This document shows positions 5,582 through 11,481 of a DNA stretch of 12,827 bases, piece after piece. This stretch comes from an uncultured bacterium (GTDB taxonomy: Bacteria; Bacillota; Clostridia; Lachnospirales; Lachnospiraceae). The stretch's first letter is position 1. The number at the start of each line of letters is the position of its first letter. The position numbers and the translations under genes were made by a program. The notes below the pieces were generated by a model. It was not told the origin of the DNA. It did not search any database and saw nothing but the letters and a program-made list of their open reading frames with translations. Where the stretch lies: positions 1-12,827 of the forward strand of contig CAMTFT010000012.1 in NCBI GenBank assembly GCA_947071365.1, in the 5' to 3' direction.

Positions 5582-8548
5582 ATGGAGAAAATTATTTATA
5601 CAAAGTATTCGAACGAAAGGGCAAGAGAGTTCTGCATCCGTACAGATATCTGTGAGACGGAATCAGGACAGCGTTTCGTGCGGAAAAAAGCGTGCTATCC
5701 TGAGGGAGAAGCTCACGTCGCCCGTTTGAGTGAATGGTACGAAAGGCTGGAAGAGGTCTACCGGGATACCACGATTTCGATGAACCGTATCATTGCGAAG
5801 GAGAATGGGATATCCTTTGAATATCTGAAGGGTGAGACTTTAGAGGAACAGCTCGATACGAGGCTTTCCCGCGGTGATGTGGAAGGAACGATAGAGCAGC
5901 TCCTGGGGTATGTGGAGCTCGTTCGAAGGTCAGGAAAATCGGAAACCTTTGTCGTTACCGATGAGTTTCAAAAGATATTTGGTGAGGTCAGCTTGCCGGA
6001 TGGGCTGTTTTGTGCGCCGGTGACAGATCTGGATATGATTGTGGGAAATGCATTCGCAGCGGAAGACGGATGGACGATGATGGACTATGAATGGACTTTT
6101 GACTTTCCGATCCCTGTGAACTATGTTATTTTCCGCATTTTGCATTTTTACATCTATGGAAATACCTCCCGGGCAGCGCTGTACTTGGCAAATCTGTACG
6201 GACGGGCGGGACTCGACAGGGAAGAGGTGCGCCAGTACGAGAAGATGGAGGAGCATTTTCAGCAGTACGTGCTCGGTACGCATATGCCGCTGCGCTTTCT
6301 GTACCCGGAAATGACTCCCGGATGTATTGACTTCAGAAGCGAAGCGTGCCGGAATAAGATTCGGGAAATCTGCAATGAGAACAGGCTGGACGGGCAGGGC
6401 CAGACGAAGATACAGCTCTGCGTGGACTGTGTGGAGAGGACGGACGAGGAACTGGAGATAAAGGGCTGGTCCTTTAATGAGGAGCTGAAAAGCCCGGAGT
6501 TTACCGTTGCGGATGCGGCGGGCCGGGAGATAAAGCCGGAGCGTCTTGAGTTCTTCATGAGGCGGGATGTGAATGCCGGATTCGGGATGGAGGATTCCAG
6601 GTATGAGGCCGGCTTTGACATGATCATCCGCCTGAATGGCCGTCAGACGAGAAAATGGGGCGAGAAATACACCCTTACGATACGCGTGGGAGAGAGCACA
6701 GCGTCATATCCGGTGAATTTGAGCAAGCTGGCGTTCAAGAACAGCAGGATAGGCAAAAAGCTGGTGGAGATGAAGTCAGGCCCCCACGTTTCAGGAACGA
6801 AGTATTTTTCTCAGTATGAGATGGGATTACTGGGGGAAAGCAGAAAGTTTCGAAAGGAAAATCAGGGCTTTAGCGGCTGGCGGCTGGCGACACAGCTTTC
6901 AGAGAAGGAGTTGAAACGCCAGAGCGCAGAGAAATTTGAGACGGAGCCGAAGATCAGCATTGTGATACCGCTGTACAATACGCCGTTGCAGTATCTGAAA
7001 GCCATGCTGGATTCTGTTTTGGCGCAGACGTATTCCGTATTTGAGGTATGTCTGGCGGATGGCAGCGATGACAGCGCCGTCGGAGACTTTATCCGAAAGC
7101 AGTACGGCGGCGAAAAGAGGATCCGTTATAAAAAACTGAAAGAAAATAAGGGAATTTCGGAGAATACGAACGCGGCCCTTGGCATGGCAGAGGGCGAGTA
7201 TGTGATGCTGGCGGATCACGATGACCTGCTGGCGCCGAATGCGCTGTATGAGATCGTGAAGGTTATCAATCACCATTCGGACGCGGATATTATTTATACG
7301 GATGAAGACAAGATCGATATGGAGGGGGAGCGGTATACGGATCCCCATTTCAAGCCGGACTTCAATCTGTACATGCTCAGAAGCTCCAACTATATCTGCC
7401 ACATTTTTGTGGTGAAACATCAGATCGCAAAGAGCGTGGGAGGCTTTAAAAAGGAATTCGACGGAGCGCAGGACTATGATTTTATTCTGAAATGCTGCGA
7501 AATGGCGAAGGGTATTTACCATGTTCCCAGAATTTTGTATCACTGGCGGACTCATGCGGGCTCTACGGCTGCAAACCCGGAGAGCAAAATGTACGCCTGG
7601 GAGGCGGGCAAAAAGGCGTTGGAGTGTCATTACCGCCGTCTCGGGATCGAGGCAGAGGTGAGTCTGGCGGAGCTGTTCGGGCGATACCGCACGAAATGGC
7701 AGCTTCACGGCAGTCCGCTTATTTCCATCCTGATACCGAACCGGGATCACAGCGATGACCTGCTGGAGTGCCTGCAGTCCATCTACCGCAAGTCCACGTA
7801 CCGCAATTTTGAGGTCGTGGTGGTGGAGAACAACAGCAGGGAGCCGAAAACCTTCGCTTTGTATAAGGAATTGCCGGATAAGTTCCCGGGCACCAGGGTC
7901 ATCACCTGGGAGGGGGCATTCAACTTTTCGGCCATCAACAATTATGCGGCAAAAGCAGCAAAGGGAGAGTATCTTCTTCTGCTGAACAACGATACAAAAG
8001 TGCTGGAACCGCACTGGCTGGAGGAGATGCTGGGCATCTGCCAGCAGCCGGAAGTGGGAGCTGTGGGGGCGAAGCTGTTCTATCCCGACGGCACGATCCA
8101 GCATGCGGGAGTCATTCTCGGCCTTGGCGGCCCGGCGGGCCACATTTTTGCCGGAATGATGGGAGACAAATGCGGTTATGTGGCCAGGGCAAATACGATG
8201 CAGAACTTGAGCGCGGTCACAGCGGCATGTATGATGACGAAGCGCAGTGTTTTTGAGTCGGTCGGCGGCATGGACGAAAAGCTGACCGTGGCGCTCAACG
8301 ATGTGGATTACTGTATGAAGGTGACTGCTTCCGGAAAGCTGGTGGTATATACGCCGTATGCGCAGCTTTCCCACAACGAATCCGTTACAAGGGGGCCGGA
8401 GGACAATCCGAAAAAGAAGGCAAGGTTCCAGTCGGAAACGCAGTATTTCGAGAAGAAGTGGATGGATGATCTGAAAAACGGCGATCCGTATTACAATCCG
8501 AATCTGTCACGAGTCAACGGGGAGTGTTCCCTTCGCATACCGGAATAA
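5582..8548 (+). CDS. kinase-like domain fused to two GT2 glycosyltransferase domains
   Basis: A 988-residue multidomain protein. Residues 1-235 look kinase-like: a candidate nucleotide-binding Lys in RFVRKKA (31-37), a helix-C type Glu (E41/E43), then DLDMIVGN (149-156), which fits HxDxxxxN with Asp in place of His, and MMDYEW (166-171) in the DFG position. Residues 275-385 are a beta-rich module (LEIKGWSFN). GT2 domain 1 spans about 457-700: ISIVIPLYNTP, the DHDD metal site at 545-548, YTDEDKID, FDGAQDYDF (626-634) and YHWRTH. GT2 domain 2 spans about 713-985: ISILIPNRD, LLLLNNDT (798-805), TIQHAGVI, NDVDYC and GDPYYNPN near the end. Such tandem GT2 proteins typically add rhamnose or other sugars to a growing chain in the cytoplasm. 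ATG 5582 has AGAGGAAG (5567-5574) 7 nt upstream. GT2 calls are firm; the kinase reading is tentative. Confidence 0.85.
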   Translation: MEKIIYTKYSNERAREFCIRTDICETESGQRFVRKKACYPEGEAHVARLSEWYERLEEVYRDTTISMNRIIAKENGISFEYLKGETLEEQLDTRLSRGDVEGTIEQLLGYVELVRRSGKSETFVVTDEFQKIFGEVSLPDGLFCAPVTDLDMIVGNAFAAEDGWTMMDYEWTFDFPIPVNYVIFRILHFYIYGNTSRAALYLANLYGRAGLDREEVRQYEKMEEHFQQYVLGTHMPLRFLYPEMTPGCIDFRSEACRNKIREICNENRLDGQGQTKIQLCVDCVERTDEELEIKGWSFNEELKSPEFTVADAAGREIKPERLEFFMRRDVNAGFGMEDSRYEAGFDMIIRLNGRQTRKWGEKYTLTIRVGESTASYPVNLSKLAFKNSRIGKKLVEMKSGPHVSGTKYFSQYEMGLLGESRKFRKENQGFSGWRLATQLSEKELKRQSAEKFETEPKISIVIPLYNTPLQYLKAMLDSVLAQTYSVFEVCLADGSDDSAVGDFIRKQYGGEKRIRYKKLKENKGISENTNAALGMAEGEYVMLADHDDLLAPNALYEIVKVINHHSDADIIYTDEDKIDMEGERYTDPHFKPDFNLYMLRSSNYICHIFVVKHQIAKSVGGFKKEFDGAQDYDFILKCCEMAKGIYHVPRILYHWRTHAGSTAANPESKMYAWEAGKKALECHYRRLGIEAEVSLAELFGRYRTKWQLHGSPLISILIPNRDHSDDLLECLQSIYRKSTYRNFEVVVVENNSREPKTFALYKELPDKFPGTRVITWEGAFNFSAINNYAAKAAKGEYLLLLNNDTKVLEPHWLEEMLGICQQPEVGAVGAKLFYPDGTIQHAGVILGLGGPAGHIFAGMMGDKCGYVARANTMQNLSAVTAACMMTKRSVFESVGGMDEKLTVALNDVDYCMKVTASGKLVVYTPYAQLSHNESVTRGPEDNPKKKARFQSETQYFEKKWMDDLKNGDPYYNPNLSRVNGECSLRIPE

Positions 8549-8557
8549 GGCCAGACA

Positions 8558-10204
8558 ATGACAAAGCTGAAAAAAAACATTGACAAAGGAATTGCATATC
8601 TGAAAAGAAACGGCGTTCGGGCAGCGGCGGTAAGGCTTTACCGGAAGATTCGCTTAAGCCGGGAGATCGATTATGAAAGATGGTTGAAGACCCGGCGAAA
8701 GAGAAGGGCAAAACTGCTTCCCGCCGTGAATGCGGATCATATAAAAATTATTGTATCCGGCAGGCTGCCGGAGCAGATCAATGCAAAAGACTATTTCCTC
8801 TTTATAGAAGAAGGAGATGAGCTGGAGCTAGATGCATGTCAGGTCTATGCGTATGCCCTCCGGGAGCATCCCGGCGCTGAGCTGTTTTACTGCGACAGTG
8901 ACGAGCTTACCGCGGATGGGAAGCATTATGAGAATCCGTCATGCAAGCCGGATTTTGATGAGTATTATCTTCAGAGTACCGATTACATCGGCGGCGGTTT
9001 CCTCGTGTCAGGCCGCCTCGTAAAGGAACTTGGCGCACCGGGACTTTTGTATGATTATCTGTGGAGGTGCATTGAGCGCACTGGCGGGGCTGTCCATGTG
9101 CCGGAGATCCTGTATCACAGGGCGAAGCAGCCGGGAAGCGCGGAAGAAAATGTAGCAGCAACCTCAGATAAAGGGAGGGGGACACAGCGGAAAACGAACC
9201 GGGAGACGGGCCGGAAAATGCGCCAGGAATCGCAGCAGAAAATAATCGGAGGAGCACGGCAGGAGGCAGAGGCGCTTCGGACGCATTTCGAGCGCGTGGG
9301 CGTATCAGCAGATATTTCCCAGGGAATAACGCCGGAGACAAGAAAGATCACGTATGATTATGGATGTGAGAAGGCCCCGCTGGTCTCTGTCCTGATTCCG
9401 AACAAGGATCACCGGGAGGATCTGGAGAAGTGCATCGGCAGTATCCGGCGCTTTGCGGGATATGAGCCGTATGAGATTCTGGTCATTGAAAATAACAGCA
9501 CCTCCGATGAGATACGCTCCTTCTATAAAGATTTGCAGGAGCAGGAAACAAATGTGAGGGTCGTTACCTTTAAAGGAGACTTTAATTTTTCGAAGATAAA
9601 TAATTTCGGGGCGAAGGAAGCCAGGGGCGAATACCTTCTGTTCCTGAATAATGATACGGAGATGATTTCCGAGGGATGCATCGCGGAACTGATGAATTAT
9701 GCGAGGCGGCCCGATGTGGGAGTCGTGGGAGCGCAGATGTTCTATGGGGATGATACGATCCAGCATGCGGGAGTCATTGTGGGATACGGCGGCGTGGCGG
9801 GACATGCTTTCGAGGGGATGACCCGGCAGCAGGCAGGGAGGACGCTTCCGATCGTCTGTGCCCGATCGTACAGCGCAGTGACGGCGGCCTGCATGATGGT
9901 GCGGCGCAGCGTGTTTGAGGAGCTGGGAGGCTTTGATGAGAAGCTCGGTGTGGCCTACAACGACATTGATTTTTGCCTGCGGGCCGGAAAATCAGGGAAA
10001 AAGGTGATCTATACGCCGTATGTACAGCTTTACCATTACGAGTCCAGAACCAGGGGACTGGAGCTGACGAAAGAGAAGGCAGAGCGGGTGCGCCGGGAGA
10101 CGGAGATCTTTCAGAAGCGGTGGAGCACGATCCTTCAGAAGGGGGATCCCTGCTACAATCCGAACATGACGCTGGAAAAACCGGATTTTTCCCTGCGGAT
10201 ATAG
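8558..10204 (+). CDS. GT2 glycosyltransferase with decayed first GT-A domain
   Basis: A 548-residue relative of its neighbours. Residues 1-50 are basic and match the N-terminus of the gene at 11482 (YLKRNGV, IDYERW). Residues 60-188 align with the back half of a GT2 domain, but the opening nucleotide-binding strand is gone. The DHDD metal site of its neighbours is replaced by EEGDE (84-88), FYCDSDEL stands for YTDEDK, and the GAQD motif is lost (LLYDYLWRC). A hydrophilic stretch rich in Gln, Arg, Lys and Glu (189-228) is inserted next. Residues 274-548 form an intact GT2 domain: VSVLIPNKD, LFLNNDTE (361-368), TIQHAGVI, YNDIDFC, YTPYVQLYHYES and GDPCYNPN. It probably transfers one sugar, with the first domain serving a structural role. 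The start lies 9 nt after the previous stop with only a weak ribosome site, so coupled translation is likely. Confidence 0.85.
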   Translation: MTKLKKNIDKGIAYLKRNGVRAAAVRLYRKIRLSREIDYERWLKTRRKRRAKLLPAVNADHIKIIVSGRLPEQINAKDYFLFIEEGDELELDACQVYAYALREHPGAELFYCDSDELTADGKHYENPSCKPDFDEYYLQSTDYIGGGFLVSGRLVKELGAPGLLYDYLWRCIERTGGAVHVPEILYHRAKQPGSAEENVAATSDKGRGTQRKTNRETGRKMRQESQQKIIGGARQEAEALRTHFERVGVSADISQGITPETRKITYDYGCEKAPLVSVLIPNKDHREDLEKCIGSIRRFAGYEPYEILVIENNSTSDEIRSFYKDLQEQETNVRVVTFKGDFNFSKINNFGAKEARGEYLLFLNNDTEMISEGCIAELMNYARRPDVGVVGAQMFYGDDTIQHAGVIVGYGGVAGHAFEGMTRQQAGRTLPIVCARSYSAVTAACMMVRRSVFEELGGFDEKLGVAYNDIDFCLRAGKSGKKVIYTPYVQLYHYESRTRGLELTKEKAERVRRETEIFQKRWSTILQKGDPCYNPNMTLEKPDFSLRI

Positions 10205-10237
10205 GAAAATAACGTGGAAAATTGAACATAAAGTATC

Positions 10238-10250
10238 ACTGTTTTACAGT
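10238..10250 (+). promoter_or_regulatory. 13-bp perfect palindrome in the gap before the aminotransferase gene
   Basis: ACTGT-TTT-ACAGT is an inverted repeat with 5-bp arms in the AT-rich 101-base gap. It is too short and AT-rich for a convincing terminator, although TGTTTT follows. It overlaps a weak promoter-like pair (TTGAAC 10222-10227, 17 nt, TACAGT 10245-10250), so it could be a protein-binding site or chance. Confidence 0.25.
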
Positions 10251-10279
10251 TGTTTTAAGATATTTTGCTGAAATACAAT
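10250..10279 (+). promoter_or_regulatory. possible internal sigma-A promoter before the aminotransferase gene
   Basis: TTGTTT (10250-10255) lies 18 nt before TACAAT (10274-10279, 5 of 6 to the -10 consensus), about 27 nt ahead of the ATG at 10306. The surrounding gap is markedly richer in A and T than the coding sequence. This suggests the last two genes may have their own transcription start; the -35 is weak. Confidence 0.35.
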
Positions 10280-10305
10280 AAAGTAAAGGACAGGAAGGAC
10301 GAAAA

Positions 10306-11436
10306 ATGATAAAATTTAATATGGCACCCTGTACGGGAAAGGAACTTGCTTATATGCAGCAGGCCATGAGCGCCGGTAAGCTCTGTGGGGACGGCCCCTT
10401 TACGAAAAAGTGCGCATCGTGGATGTGTGAGAACTTTAATGTGGGGCATTGTCTGCTGACCACTTCCTGCACGCATGCGCTGGAAATGGCAGCGTATCTT
10501 TGCGATATACAGCCGGGGGATGAGGTGATCATGCCTTCCTATACCTTCGTATCCACCGCGGATGCCTTTGTCCTGCGGGGGGCGAAAATCGTTTTTGTGG
10601 ATATCCGCCCGGATACCATGAATATTGATGAAAAGCTGATCGAGGATGCCATCACAGAGCGCACGAAGGCGATCGTGCCGGTGCACTATGCCGGGGTCGC
10701 ATGTGCCATGGATGAGATCCTTGCCATTGCAAAGAAGCATAATCTTCTCGTGGTGGAGGATGCCGCTCAGGGCGTAAATGCATGGTACAAGGGAAAGGCT
10801 CTGGGCACCATCGGAGATTTCGGCTGTTACAGCTTCCATGAGACGAAGAATTATACCATGGGAGAAGGCGGCGCGGTACTGTTTAATGAGGATAAATATC
10901 TGGAGAGAGCGGAGATCCTCCGGGAGAAGGGAACAGACCGCAGCAAATTTTTCCGCGGCCAGATCGACAAATATACATGGGTGGATTACGGTTCCTCGTA
11001 TCTTCCCAGCGATATGAATGCGGCGTATCTGTATGCGCAGCTCGAGATGGCGGAAGAAATCAACAATAAGAGAATGGAAATTTATAATTATTACAGGGAG
11101 AATCTGGCGCCTCTGGAAGCACAGGGGGCGGTGGATCTTCCGTACGTTCCGGAGTACGCAAAGCATAATGCACACATGTTCTATATGAAGCTGAAGGATC
11201 TTGAGACAAGGACAGCCTTCATTGATTACATGAAAGAGAATGATATCCTTACGGTATTTCATTATATTCCGCTTCACAGCTCAGCGGCAGGACAGCGCTT
11301 CGGGCGTTTCCACGGCGAGGATGTCTATACGACAAAGGAGAGCGAGCGTCTTGTCCGTCTGCCGATGTTCTACAATCTGGAGATGGAGCAGGTGCGCTAT
11401 ATTACTGATACGATTTTGAAATTCCAGGCATTCTAA
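10306..11436 (+). CDS. wecE: dTDP-4-amino-4,6-dideoxygalactose transaminase (WecE/RffA type)
   Basis: A PLP-dependent DegT/DnrJ/EryC1 sugar aminotransferase. WecE moves the amino group of glutamate to C4 of dTDP-4-keto-6-deoxyglucose, giving dTDP-Fuc4N (thomosamine). The 376-residue length equals that of the E. coli enzyme, and long blocks match it as I recall it: GKLCGDG, DIQPGDEVIMPSYTFVST, RGAKIVFVD, VPVHYAGVAC, EDAAQGV and KGTDRSKFFRGQIDKYTW, plus FHYIPLHS and HGEDVYTTKESERL. The PLP lysine is K181 in FHETKNY, the same position as in E. coli, and D152 in EDAAQ would contact the pyridine nitrogen. The ATG at 10306 has AGGAAGG (10292-10298) 7 nt upstream. Its substrate is the product of RfbB at the start of the window, so both branches share one precursor. 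Close DegT relatives with other products exist, but the match here is unusually strong. Confidence 0.9.
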   Translation: MIKFNMAPCTGKELAYMQQAMSAGKLCGDGPFTKKCASWMCENFNVGHCLLTTSCTHALEMAAYLCDIQPGDEVIMPSYTFVSTADAFVLRGAKIVFVDIRPDTMNIDEKLIEDAITERTKAIVPVHYAGVACAMDEILAIAKKHNLLVVEDAAQGVNAWYKGKALGTIGDFGCYSFHETKNYTMGEGGAVLFNEDKYLERAEILREKGTDRSKFFRGQIDKYTWVDYGSSYLPSDMNAAYLYAQLEMAEEINNKRMEIYNYYRENLAPLEAQGAVDLPYVPEYAKHNAHMFYMKLKDLETRTAFIDYMKENDILTVFHYIPLHSSAAGQRFGRFHGEDVYTTKESERLVRLPMFYNLEMEQVRYITDTILKFQAF

Positions 11437-11459
11437 GGGTTTAAACAGTAAGATACTAT

Positions 11460-11472
11460 TCCGTAAAACGGA
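11460..11472 (+). promoter_or_regulatory. small hairpin overlapping the ribosome site of the last gene
   Basis: TCCGT (11460-11464) and ACGGA (11468-11472) are complementary around a 3-nt AAA loop. The 3' arm covers the first bases of the strong ribosome site GGAGGAG (11470-11476) that sets the ATG at 11482. The stem is short, so any effect on initiation would be mild. Confidence 0.25.
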
Positions 11473-11481
11473 GGAGTTTTA

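Noticed and set aside
6899..8374. 491-codon frame on the minus strand
   Set aside because: It lies wholly inside the 988-residue glycosyltransferase gene, its translation has no recognisable domain, and it reflects the codon pattern of the plus-strand gene.
10238..10256. Rho-independent terminator after the 548-residue glycosyltransferase gene
   Set aside because: The stem has only five mostly A-T pairs and the T-run is interrupted, so it is too weak to call a terminator.
10255..11277. 340-codon frame on the minus strand
   Set aside because: It is antisense to the WecE-type gene, whose identity is very strong; no family resemblance is visible on the minus strand.
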